From Paenibacillus methanolicus (GTDB lineage Bacteria; Bacillota; Bacilli; Paenibacillales; Paenibacillaceae): a stretch of DNA of 64,000 bases. Shown piece by piece: positions 44,183 to 53,500 of this stretch. The notes under the pieces are model-generated. The model searched no databases, was not told the DNA's origin, and was given only the letters and a program-made list of their open reading frames with translations. Numbering within the stretch: position 1 is the first letter of the stretch; every line of letters starts with the position of its first letter. Location of the stretch: contig NZ_VNHS01000009.1 of NCBI RefSeq assembly GCF_008124765.1, positions 124,001 through 188,000 of the forward strand, written 5' to 3'. Position numbers and translations under genes: made by a program.

Positions 44183-44203
44183 ACAGATCATCCCGTGATC
44201 TGT
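44183..44203. repeat. Inverted repeat between two operators
   Basis: ACAGATCA (44183-44190) / TGATCTGT (44196-44203), perfect 8-bp arms. A TAAAAT at 44203-44208 with a weak GAAACA 17 bases upstream could be the transporter promoter, with operators on both sides. Confidence 0.45.
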
Positions 44204-44207
44204 AAAA

Positions 44208-44220
44208 TGGAAACGTTTCA
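44208..44220. promoter_or_regulatory. LacI-family operator copy 2
   Basis: TGGAAACGTTTCA, identical to copy 1, 49 bases downstream of it. Confidence 0.75.
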
Positions 44221-44271
44221 AAAATGAAAGATGTAACCGTTTCCTAGTTTAGAAAAAGGGGGCACCTGACC

Positions 44272-45228
44272 ATGAAAATGGAAACGTTTCAAAATGATTT
44301 GAAAGTGAGGCAAATCCAATTGAAGTCTAGGCGTTTAAAAGCGATCGCGAACAATTATCAGCTTTATCTCTTTTTATTGCCCACGATTTTGTATTTTGCG
44401 ATTTTCGCGTATTGGCCGATGTACGGGGTCATCATCGCGTTTAAAGATTTCTCCGTTACGAAAGGAATTTTAGGGAGTCCTTGGGTGGGGTTCGAACACT
44501 TTGAGCGTTTCTTTACGTCCTACAACTTCAAAGAAGTGGTTGGCAATACACTCGGACTCAGCGTATTTGGCCTGATTGTGACCTTTCCGTTGCCGATCAT
44601 TCTTGCGTTGATGCTGAACCAAGTGTCGAACTTGCGATTTAAGAAGTTCGTTCAGACGACGGTCTATGCCCCGTTCTTTATTTCGACGGTCGTCTTGTCC
44701 GGCATGATTCTGGTGTTCCTTTCGCAGACCGGTATTATCAATCAGGCGATCGTGCATTTAACGGGTAATGATCCGATTCTGTTTATGTCTGAGCCGGGGT
44801 ATTTCAAAGCCATTTACATTTTATCGGATGTGTGGCAAGGAACGGGATTCAGCGCCATCGTCTATCTGGCGGCCCTGGCGGGCGTGAACCCTGAAATTCA
44901 CGAAGCGGCCATTGTCGATGGCGCGACGAAGTGGCAGCGCATTTTGAATGTCGATCTGCCTTCGATTATGCCTACGGCGATTATTCTATTGATTCTCGCG
45001 GTCGGTAATGTAATGGGCGTTGGTTTCGAGAAGGCCTATCTGCTGCAAACGCCGACGAATCTGCCGAGCTCCGAAATTATATCGACCTATGTGTACAAGG
45101 TGGGTCTGAAGCAATCTCAATATAGCTTCTCCGCCGCGGTGGGCTTATTCAACTCGGTGATCAATCTTGTCCTGCTCTTAGCCGTTAATAAAGCCGCCAA
45201 AAAACTGTCCAATACAAGCTTATTCTAG
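44272..45228 (+). CDS. Sugar ABC transporter permease, LplB type
   Basis: A 318-residue inner-membrane subunit with six membrane segments and the EAA loop EIHEAAIVDGATKWQRILNVDLPSIMP that contacts the ATPase. The N-terminal YQLYLFLLPTILYFAIFAYWPMYGVIIAFKDF is typical of LplB/YteP proteins importing oligosaccharides in Paenibacillus. ATG 44272 follows AAGGGGG. The first codons contain an operator copy. No ATPase gene is in the locus, so a shared MsmX-type ATPase is expected. It forms an operon with the genes that follow. Confidence 0.93.
   Translation: MKMETFQNDLKVRQIQLKSRRLKAIANNYQLYLFLLPTILYFAIFAYWPMYGVIIAFKDFSVTKGILGSPWVGFEHFERFFTSYNFKEVVGNTLGLSVFGLIVTFPLPIILALMLNQVSNLRFKKFVQTTVYAPFFISTVVLSGMILVFLSQTGIINQAIVHLTGNDPILFMSEPGYFKAIYILSDVWQGTGFSAIVYLAALAGVNPEIHEAAIVDGATKWQRILNVDLPSIMPTAIILLILAVGNVMGVGFEKAYLLQTPTNLPSSEIISTYVYKVGLKQSQYSFSAAVGLFNSVINLVLLLAVNKAAKKLSNTSLF
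44279..44291. promoter_or_regulatory. LacI-family operator copy 3, inside the permease coding region
   Basis: The same TGGAAACGTTTCA occupies codons 3-7 of the permease gene (encoding M-E-T-F-Q). It could act as a roadblock or looping partner. Confidence 0.65.
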
Positions 45229-45240
45229 GAGGGACGAACC

Positions 45241-46149
45241 GTGTCCGTCGGTCAGACAAAATCAACGTTAAGGTCGCGAAACGATCTCGTATTCGACATC
45301 CTGAACTATTCGATTCTATCGGTCATCGCGCTTATTGTGCTGTACCCCTTGTATTTCGTCTTTATCGCTTCCATAAGCAATCCCACTACCGTCCTTAATG
45401 GCGAGATGTGGATTTGGCCGAAAGGCATCACGATGGAAGGTTACTCGCGCATTATTCAAGAGGGCAGCATCTGGAGAGGATATCAAAATACCATTTTGTA
45501 CACGAGTGTTGGTACCGTTATCAACGTGCTGTTCACCGTCTTGGCAGGGTACGCCTTATCGCGCAGAGACTTATATGGGCGGAATACGATCATGGTGTAC
45601 CTGCTCATTACGATGTTCTTCTCCGGCGGGTTGATTCCCACTTATCTCGTCATCAAGAAGCTGCACTTGATCAATACGATGTGGGCGTTAATTCTGCCCA
45701 AGGCTGTTTCCCTCTTTAATGTCATCATCGCGCGGTCGTTTTTCCAAGATACGATTCCGAACGAACTGCTCGAGCAAGCGAAGATCGATGGCTGTTCGGA
45801 CATCACTTTCTTTGCCAAAATCGTGCTCCCGCTCTCGAAAGCCATTATCGCCGTATTGGCATTATTCTACGCCGTCGGCTACTGGAACTCGTTCTTCGAT
45901 GCGCTCATCTATCTGGGAGACGAGAGCAAATATCCGCTGCAGCTGGTGTTGCGCAACATTCTGGTCATCCAAAATGAGCTGGCCAGCCAATTCGTAACCG
46001 ATGTGGAATCGGCGGAAGTCCAGCAGCGGGTAGCCAGTTTGTTAAAGTATGGCGTCATCGTGATTGCCTCGCTGCCGCTTCTCATCGCCTATCCGTTTAT
46101 CCAGCGTTATTTTGTCAAAGGCGTCATGATCGGAAGCGTGAAAGGATAA
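45241..46149 (+). CDS. Sugar ABC transporter permease, LplC/YtcP type
   Basis: The 302-residue partner of the preceding permease, with six membrane segments, LYPLYFVFIASISNP near the start and EAA loop ELLEQAKIDGCSDITFFAKIVLPLSKAIIAV. The end FIQRYFVKGVMIGSVKG is characteristic of carbohydrate CUT1 permeases. GTG 45241 follows AGGAGGGACG and lies 12 bases after the previous stop. Together with the binding protein it should import short fructo-oligosaccharides for the intracellular GH32 enzyme. Confidence 0.93.
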   Translation: MSVGQTKSTLRSRNDLVFDILNYSILSVIALIVLYPLYFVFIASISNPTTVLNGEMWIWPKGITMEGYSRIIQEGSIWRGYQNTILYTSVGTVINVLFTVLAGYALSRRDLYGRNTIMVYLLITMFFSGGLIPTYLVIKKLHLINTMWALILPKAVSLFNVIIARSFFQDTIPNELLEQAKIDGCSDITFFAKIVLPLSKAIIAVLALFYAVGYWNSFFDALIYLGDESKYPLQLVLRNILVIQNELASQFVTDVESAEVQQRVASLLKYGVIVIASLPLLIAYPFIQRYFVKGVMIGSVKG

Positions 46150-46273
46150 TCGAGCGAGCAAGCCGACTTTATGAAAAAGGACATTGCACTAAAGGGGGTG
46201 GTCCGTACCGGATAACTGTGGCACGTGTAAATAGGGTGGTTGCTTGATCAAAGAAAAAACGGGAGGAATAGAA

Positions 46274-47893
46274 ATGAAGAGAAGATACGCTTCGTCCTTA
46301 TTGCTGTTGATTTCTGCAAGCTTAGTGTTTACGGCGTGTAGCAAGTCCTCAAATGATTCGGAATCTGTTTCGTCGAACGATGGCAGCTCGGCTGCGGCGA
46401 ACGATATCAATTTGACCGGGTACCCGATCGTGAAGGATAAAGTCACGCTTACATTCGTATCTCCTAAAAATCCGTTGGCCCCAAGCTTCGAGGACATGAC
46501 CTTTTTCAAAACGCTTGAAGCTCAATCCAATGTTCAAATTGAATGGAACAATATCGCAAGCGACGGCTATCAAGAGAAGAAGAACTTGCTCTTGGCGACG
46601 GACGATCTTCCCGATGCCTTCTATAATGCGCAATTCTCCGACTACGATTTGATTAAATACGGCAGCGAGGGAACGATTATCCCGCTGGAAGACCTGATCG
46701 ACAAGTACATGCCGAACCTGAAGAAGTTGTTTGAAGCCCGTCCCGACTTGAAAGCGGTCGTAACGGCGCCCGACGGTCATATTTACTCGTTGCCATATGC
46801 GGAAGAGATGAATCTGATCGGCATGCCGAACCAGATGTTCATCAACAAGAAATGGCTGGATCAGTTGGGTCTTGCGGTACCGACCACGCTGGAAGAGTAC
46901 CATGATGCGTTGAAAGCGTTCAAGGACAACAATGTGAACGGCAAGGGCACGGTTATCCCGCTCTCTTGGTGGTTCCAAGGCTGGTGCGGGAACGAAGGGG
47001 ACCTGCTGGGCATGTTCGGCGCGCCGGACGTCACGACGGAAGATCATCGCATCGTCAAAGACGGCAAGGTTCAATACTCGCTGGCCCTTCCGGAATATAA
47101 AGAAGCGATCGCCTACTACCATAAATGGTATGAGGAAGGATTGATCGATCCGGAGATCGCCAGCATGGATGCCGAGAAGCTGAAGGCGAAAGGCAAGACG
47201 GCCGATGTGACGCTGGGCTCCTTCATTTGGTGGGAAGGACCCGAGATCGTCGGCGAAGAGCGCATGAAAGATTACGTCCTGATGCCGCCTCTCAAAAACA
47301 ACAAAGGCGAGATCGTCATCGGCAAAACGAACTATTCCGAGTACTCCCGCGATTCGTTCGTCATTACGAAAGCGAACGAGCAGCCGGAAATTACCGCGCG
47401 CTGGGTCGACCAGTTGTATGATCCGAAGACGGCTATCCAAGCGCATTGGGGACCAATTGGCGAAGTGTACAAGGAAGAGAACGGCAAGCTCGTCAATCTG
47501 CCGGTTCCAGCTGGCACGACGGCCGGCGAATACCGTCTTAAAGTGGCGCCGGGCGGACCGACCGTGATCACGAAAGATGCATTCGGCACGCTCGTCGATA
47601 TGGAGCCGCGCGCGAAGCAGCGTCTGGACGAATTGGAGAAGTATTACTTCCCGTATCAAGTGAAAGAAAACTATCCTTTCGTATTCTTCTCCGCGGAGGA
47701 TTTGGACAAAATCAACCAAATCGAGACGCAGCTCAAAGAATATACGAAACAAATGAAGGCGAAATGGCTCATGACAGGCGGCGTCGAGGAAGAATGGGAC
47801 GGCTACCTGAAGAAGCTGGACCAGATCGGATTGCAAGAGCTGCTCGAAATTTATCAAAAGGGTTATGACGAATTCAAGAAAAATAATACCTAA
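46274..47893 (+). CDS. Extracellular solute-binding lipoprotein, LplA type
   Basis: A 539-residue substrate-binding lipoprotein with signal peptide and lipobox VFTAC (Cys22). The mature domain is of the large LplA/DUF3502-like kind (KVTLTFVSPKNPLAPSFEDMTFFKTLEAQSNVQIEW, EMNLIGMPNQMFINKKWLDQLG). ATG 46274 follows GGGAGGAA at 5 bases. The frame opens earlier at 46244 without a site. By context it captures fructan oligosaccharides released outside and passes them to the two permeases upstream. An inverted repeat downstream may reduce read-through to the enzyme genes. Confidence 0.93.
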   Translation: MKRRYASSLLLLISASLVFTACSKSSNDSESVSSNDGSSAAANDINLTGYPIVKDKVTLTFVSPKNPLAPSFEDMTFFKTLEAQSNVQIEWNNIASDGYQEKKNLLLATDDLPDAFYNAQFSDYDLIKYGSEGTIIPLEDLIDKYMPNLKKLFEARPDLKAVVTAPDGHIYSLPYAEEMNLIGMPNQMFINKKWLDQLGLAVPTTLEEYHDALKAFKDNNVNGKGTVIPLSWWFQGWCGNEGDLLGMFGAPDVTTEDHRIVKDGKVQYSLALPEYKEAIAYYHKWYEEGLIDPEIASMDAEKLKAKGKTADVTLGSFIWWEGPEIVGEERMKDYVLMPPLKNNKGEIVIGKTNYSEYSRDSFVITKANEQPEITARWVDQLYDPKTAIQAHWGPIGEVYKEENGKLVNLPVPAGTTAGEYRLKVAPGGPTVITKDAFGTLVDMEPRAKQRLDELEKYYFPYQVKENYPFVFFSAEDLDKINQIETQLKEYTKQMKAKWLMTGGVEEEWDGYLKKLDQIGLQELLEIYQKGYDEFKKNNT

Positions 47894-47929
47894 AGCAAGC
47901 CGAATGATGACCTGCACATAACGCACAAC

Positions 47930-47965
47930 ACAAACCGGAGCAATGTCGCAGCTGTTCCGGTTTGT
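47930..47965 (+). terminator. Internal hairpin between binding-protein and GH32 genes
   Basis: ACAAACCGGA (47930-47939) / TCCGGTTTGT (47956-47965), a perfect 10-bp stem with few Ts after it. Probably a partial terminator or mRNA-stabilising hairpin. Confidence 0.55.
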
Positions 47966-48016
47966 TCCCCATGCAACAATAAGGCTTTGGCTTTCTAATG
48001 GAAGGATGAACACGCA

Positions 48017-49519
48017 TTGACAACGACAATCATCGATGAAAAATACCGACCGCAATTTCACTTCACGCCTCCGGCCAACTGGATGAATGATCCGAACGGC
48101 ATGGTTTACTTCGAAGGGGAGTATCATCTCTTTTATCAACACCACCCGAATGGAACCACCTGGGGGCCGATGCATTGGGGCCACGCCATCAGCCGGGATC
48201 TTGTCCATTGGGAGCACATGCCGATCGCATTGAAGCCGGATCACAACGGTTTTATTTTCTCCGGAAGCGTAGTCGTGGATTGGAAGGACAGCAGCGGTTT
48301 CTTCGGCGGTGGCCCGGGTCTCGTTGCGATCTTCACGCACGCGGACCAGTATCCAGACTCCGAACGCCCTAGACAGCGGCAAAGCTTGGCGTACAGTTCA
48401 GATAAAGGCAGAAGCTGGACGATGTACGAGAACAACCCCGTTCTGGTGAACGAGGCGCATACCGATTTCCGGGATCCGAAAGTATTCTGGCATGAACCGA
48501 AGCAGCATTGGGTCATGGTGCTGGCTGTCGGTGACCGTGCTCAGTTCTACGTCTCTTATGACATGAAGAATTGGACATTCGCCAGTGAATTCGGCATGAC
48601 GGAAGGTTCCCATGAGGGTGTATGGGAATGCCCGGATCTCATTGAGCTGCCAATCGAGGGCTCAAATGACACGTGCAAGTGGGTGCTTATTGTCAGCATC
48701 GGAGATCATCCCGATTATCCGGAGGGCTCCAGAACCCAATATTTCGTTGGGGAGTTCGACGGAATTACATTTACAAACGAAAATGATGCCGCAAGCGTCT
48801 TGTGGCTTGATCACGGCCGCGATAATTATGCAGGCGTTACGTGGTCGGATGTACAGCGTCCGGATGGGGCGAAGTTATTTATTGGATGGATGAGCAACTG
48901 GAAGTATAGCAATTTGACGCCGACACAGGAATGGCGAAGCGCGATGACGCTTCCAAGAGAGTTGCGGGTGCGACGCACGCCTCTCGGCACACGACTTGTG
49001 CAGCAGCCGGTCCCGGAACTCCAGGCATTGAGGGAGCAGGGGCAGAACCTGCAATGGGAAGGGGTTACCATTCGTCCCGGCGATAATCTACTGGCAGGAC
49101 TCCAAGGCGATCGATACGAGTTGGTCTGCGAATTTGAAGCTGGCCTCGCGGAGGAAATCGGGTTTCTTCTCCGAACCTCGGATACGGAGAAGACCGTGGT
49201 CGGATATCGCGCTGCGGAGAGAAAGCTATTCGTTTGTCGAAGCGACGCTGGCGAGAGCGAATTCCATCGTCAATTTGCGTGCAAACATGATGTGCAGCTG
49301 GAGCCGCTTGAAGGCCGTTTTCGCCTCCATATATTCGTCGACCATTCTTCGGTTGAGATATTTGCCAATGACGGGGAAGTGGTCATAACCGATCAAATTT
49401 TCCCGAACCCTTCAAGCGTAGGCTTGGAGCTGTATACCCGCGGCGGCGAAGCGATCATTCATCGATTAGACTTCCATCCGCTCCAATCCATCTACGCGTA
49501 TGCGTCGATGCCTAGATAG
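48017..49519 (+). CDS. Intracellular GH32 beta-fructosidase (sucrose-6-phosphate hydrolase/levanase type)
   Basis: 500 residues with no signal peptide, so cytoplasmic. The GH32 five-blade propeller is followed by a beta-sandwich (about 345-490). All three catalytic motifs are canonical: nucleophile Asp25 in WMNDPNG, Asp153 in FRDPK, and acid/base Glu204 in WECPD. It hydrolyses terminal beta-fructosyl bonds in sucrose or imported fructo-oligosaccharides. TTG 48017 is the start, with GGAAGGATG upstream. The fructokinase follows after 14 bases and would phosphorylate the released fructose. Confidence 0.95.
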   Translation: MTTTIIDEKYRPQFHFTPPANWMNDPNGMVYFEGEYHLFYQHHPNGTTWGPMHWGHAISRDLVHWEHMPIALKPDHNGFIFSGSVVVDWKDSSGFFGGGPGLVAIFTHADQYPDSERPRQRQSLAYSSDKGRSWTMYENNPVLVNEAHTDFRDPKVFWHEPKQHWVMVLAVGDRAQFYVSYDMKNWTFASEFGMTEGSHEGVWECPDLIELPIEGSNDTCKWVLIVSIGDHPDYPEGSRTQYFVGEFDGITFTNENDAASVLWLDHGRDNYAGVTWSDVQRPDGAKLFIGWMSNWKYSNLTPTQEWRSAMTLPRELRVRRTPLGTRLVQQPVPELQALREQGQNLQWEGVTIRPGDNLLAGLQGDRYELVCEFEAGLAEEIGFLLRTSDTEKTVVGYRAAERKLFVCRSDAGESEFHRQFACKHDVQLEPLEGRFRLHIFVDHSSVEIFANDGEVVITDQIFPNPSSVGLELYTRGGEAIIHRLDFHPLQSIYAYASMPR

Positions 49520-49533
49520 GAGGGGGACGGGAT

Positions 49534-50409
49534 ATGCTGCTGGGAGCAATTGAAGGCGGGGGTACCAAGTTTGTTTGCGGAATCGGCACTTCGGACGGGC
49601 AAATCGTGGAACGAGTCTCCATTCCGACCACGACACCTGAGGCGACGTTGGATGAGGCTATGTCATTCTTTTCGAACAAAGGAATCGCGGCTTTGGGAAT
49701 TGGTACGTTCGGGCCTATCGATGTAAATCCGCAAAGCCCCGCATATGGTTCGGTCACGAGCACGCCGAAACCGCATTGGAGCGGATATCGCATGTTGGAT
49801 CATGTAAAGCGATTCCTGGATATCCCGGTTGGATTCGATACCGATGTGAATGCGGCAGCCTTGGGCGAATCTGTCTGGGGGGCGGCCAAAGGACTTCGCA
49901 ATTGTTTATATATGACGGTCGGGACGGGGATTGGCGTCGGCGCGATTGTCGAAGGGAATCTGGTACACGGCTTGCTGCACCCGGAGATGGGGCATATCGT
50001 CGTGAAGCGGCATCTGCTGGACAGCTATGCGGGGAACTGTCCGTTTCACGGCGATTGTCTGGAGGGGATGGCGTCCGGCCCGGCGGTAGAGAAGAGGTGG
50101 GAGCGCAAAGCGAACGAATTGGAAGCCTCTCATACCGCTTGGGAATTGGAGAGCTATTACATTGGTCAGGCGCTGGCAAACTACATTCTTACTCTCTCTC
50201 CAGAGATCATTATTCTGGGGGGCGGCATCATGAATCAAGCGCATCTGTTCCCTCGAATACGAGAACAAGTGAAAAGTCATCTAAACCGTTATGTACAGCA
50301 TCCTGTATTTTCCACCGACTTGGAAACGTATATCGTTCCACCTGCCCTGGCTGGGAATGCGGGGTTATGTGGCGCATTGGCTTTAGCAAAAGAAGCATTA
50401 ATAAGGTAA
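49534..50409 (+). CDS. Fructokinase, ROK family
   Basis: A 291-residue sugar kinase converting fructose to fructose 6-phosphate. Motifs are AIEGGGTKFVCGIG (phosphate loop), GFDTDVNAAALGESVWGAA with the catalytic Asp, and the zinc cluster HPEMGHIVV ... CPFHGDCLEGMASGPA, which is typical of ROK fructokinases such as ScrK/GmuE. GGAGGGGG lies about 7 bases before ATG 49534. Directly after the GH32 gene, it completes the intracellular part of the fructan pathway. Confidence 0.94.
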   Translation: MLLGAIEGGGTKFVCGIGTSDGQIVERVSIPTTTPEATLDEAMSFFSNKGIAALGIGTFGPIDVNPQSPAYGSVTSTPKPHWSGYRMLDHVKRFLDIPVGFDTDVNAAALGESVWGAAKGLRNCLYMTVGTGIGVGAIVEGNLVHGLLHPEMGHIVVKRHLLDSYAGNCPFHGDCLEGMASGPAVEKRWERKANELEASHTAWELESYYIGQALANYILTLSPEIIILGGGIMNQAHLFPRIREQVKSHLNRYVQHPVFSTDLETYIVPPALAGNAGLCGALALAKEALIR

Positions 50410-50536
50410 TACGCAGCGGTTATTCTCTCCAACTATACAGAGCAAGGTGCTCCTTGGTTTGCGTTCACGATCGTAAGATTGGGAATGCAGCATGGAGCAA
50501 GGTCAGTATAGTTGGGGGGAATGAACTCCGACAAAA

Positions 50537-50550
50537 TGTAAGCGCTATAT
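50537..50550 (+). promoter_or_regulatory. Candidate catabolite-repression (cre-like) site
   Basis: TGTAAGCGCTATAT agrees with the CcpA consensus at 12 of 14 positions (the final CA differs) and lies just before the large secreted GH32 gene. Confidence 0.4.
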
Positions 50551-50573
50551 TTGGATAAATGGGGGATAGACGC

Positions 50574-53500
50574 GTGATAAAAAAGAAAGCTCGTTTAAGT
50601 CTGATCCAAGCCATCATTGTATCTCTAATTTTATCGACAGGGCTTGGGAGCGGTTTTGACAGTGCCTACGCTGAAGACGTCATACCTTCCAATACTAATG
50701 CCCCGGCATCCACATCTGTTATATCTTCGGTATATCCGAATACCGTCGAGAATCCCGGCTTCGAAAACGGCGATATGACGGGTTGGACGGTGATCGACGG
50801 GAGCGCATTCGGGCCTGACAGCGTATCGGATGAAACGATGTATTGGGCCGAAGGCATTCCCTATCAACACGAAGGCACCTACCACTTGAACGGGTGGAAA
50901 TACGAAGAAGCGGCAACGGGAAGGGTACGATCGTCCACGTTCACGTTGAGCGGTTCCGGGTGGATTACGTTTATGCTCGGCGGAGGCAGACATACGGAGC
51001 GGGATTATGTTGAAATCCACAACGCGGATACGGGAGAAGTGTTGGCTCGTTACGGGAACACGGAGTGGAGCGCCGAGAATTTCCCAAACGTAGAGCTTGG
51101 ATTGCGTTTAGCTAACTTGGTGAAGTACAAGGCGGATTTAAGCGCTTATGCGGGTCAAAATCTGTATATCGAACTCGTCGATAACGGAACTTCCGATTGG
51201 GGAGTATTGTTCGCGGATTCCTTCCATACCTACCATGAGACAAAACCAAGCGAGGGCGTTAGAGCCGATAATGTGTACGATCCAGACGTAAAGGAGATCG
51301 AAAACGCCGGATTTGAATCGGGTGATATGAGCGGGTGGACCTTAGTTGAAGGAGAAGCGTTCGGTCCCGATAGCGTATCGAATGAAACGACCTATTGGGA
51401 TGAGAAGATCCCGTATAACCAGGAAGGTCAATATCATCTGAATGGTTGGAAATACCCGGAGGATAAGACGGGGAAACTGCGCTCGACCACGTTCAAACTG
51501 GGCGGAAGCGGGTGGATGACGTTCAAGCTGGGCGGCGGTAAGCATACGGATTTGGTACATATCGATGTCTATGATGCCACTACCGGCGAGTTAGTGGCGC
51601 GATACGGAAACACGGAATTCGCGGACGTTAACTTTCCGCATGTCGACCAAGGTCTGCGATTGGCTAATATGGTGCAGTATAAGGCCGATTTGCGGGCATA
51701 TTTAGGCGAGAATCTCTATGTTGAAATTGTTGACGATGCAACGAGTGATTGGGGAGTCGTCTTCGCCGACGATATCCAGACCTATCTGACGGGCACGCCG
51801 ACCGAAGGCATGCTGGCCGAGAATCTGCATCAGCCAGTTCGGTATGAGCTGCGCAATCCGGGCTTCGAATCAGGCCGTTTGTCGGGCTGGACGGTTGTTG
51901 CCGGCAATGCCTTTGGACCGGGCAGCGTCTCTGGCGATACGACCTGGTGGGACGAGAACATCCCATTCGACCAAGAAGGCAGCTATCATCTTGACGGCTG
52001 GATGTACGACGAGAAGAACACGGGCATCCTTCGCTCATCTACATTTACCTTGGGCGGATCGGGCTGGATGACCTTTAAGCTTGGCGGAGGTAAACGTACG
52101 GATCTTGTGCATGTGGACGTATACAATGCGGACACGGATGAGTTGATCGCCCGTTACGGAAACACGGAATTTAATGACGTCAATTTCCCAAATATCGACC
52201 AAGGGATGCGATTGGCCAACTTGGTCCAATACAAGGCGGACTTGTCCAAGCATCTTGACGAGAACCTCTACCTTGAAATCGTGGACAATGCCGATTCGGA
52301 TTGGGGGATGATTTTTGCCGATGCCTTCTTCGCCTATCATGAAGCCGTTCCGACGGAGGGCGTATTGGCAACCAACTTATACACGTCAATCACGGATGCC
52401 ATTGAGAATCCAAGCTTCGAATCCGGCGACTTAAGCGGTTGGACAGCGGAAGGCGATGCATTCCAAGGCGCGGTGACGAATCAAGCCAGTTTCGGCGACG
52501 ATTCAACGCCATACGGTCAAGAAGGCACCTATCATGTCTCGGGCTACGTTCAAGCTAACGAACATACCGGCACGTTAACTTCCAATTCATTCCGATTGGG
52601 AGGAACCGGCTTCGTCCGTTTTCTCTTGGGAGGCGGAGCTAACGAAGACCAGCTCTACGTAGCTTTGGTACGTGCTTCGGATGGGGCCGTGCTGATGCGA
52701 GCGACCGGCAATCAGTCAGAAGCGTATACCCGGGTCAATTGGGACGCGACGCCTTATCTTGGCCAAGAGCTCTACATTCAAGTGGTGGATCAGGATCCGG
52801 CCGGTCATATCAATGTCGATGACTTTCAGGTGAAAGGGTCCGGTTTGGTCGGCTACTGGCCATTCAACGAGGGGCAAGGAACGACCGCCCATGACGAGGT
52901 TCGCAATAAGGATGACGCGGTTCATTACGTATTCAAAGATGCCAAGTATAAACCAAATAGCGAACCGCTATGGAGAGAAGGCATCGACGGTAAAGGGTTG
53001 CTCTTCGATGGCTACTCGACTTGGATAGCCAGGCCAGCGAACGAAATCGCCAAACCCGCGGATGAAATCACGATCGAAGCCTGGGTTTCCCCGAGGTCTT
53101 ATGAGTGGGGCGACCAAGGGAAGTTGTCCGCGATTGTCAATCAATATGACAGCGATACCCGCACCGGTTACATCCTGGGCATGGGCCGTCATGGGAAATG
53201 GTCGTTCCAGGTCGGAATTAACGGCAAATGGGTGGGAGCATGGGCAGCGGATGACAAGCCGCTCCCCAAATCCGAGTGGTCCCACGTCGCGGCCACCTAC
53301 AGTAAAACCGACGGGAAGTTGAAACTGTATTTGAATGGCGAACTAGCGGGCACGGCGACGGCGGAGAAGAAGCTGCCCATCACCCCGGCGAATACAGACT
53401 TCATGATCGGTAAAAACAACTCCGGCGCGCTGATTAACGGGGTCTTCACCGCCAATATGTTTAACGGCATGATCGATGAAGTGAAAGTGTTGAATCGGTC

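Noticed and set aside
46349..48382. 677-codon open frame on the minus strand across the binding-protein and GH32 genes
   Set aside because: It is antisense to two clear genes, has no family motifs and no ribosome binding site. Long antisense frames are common in GC-rich DNA.
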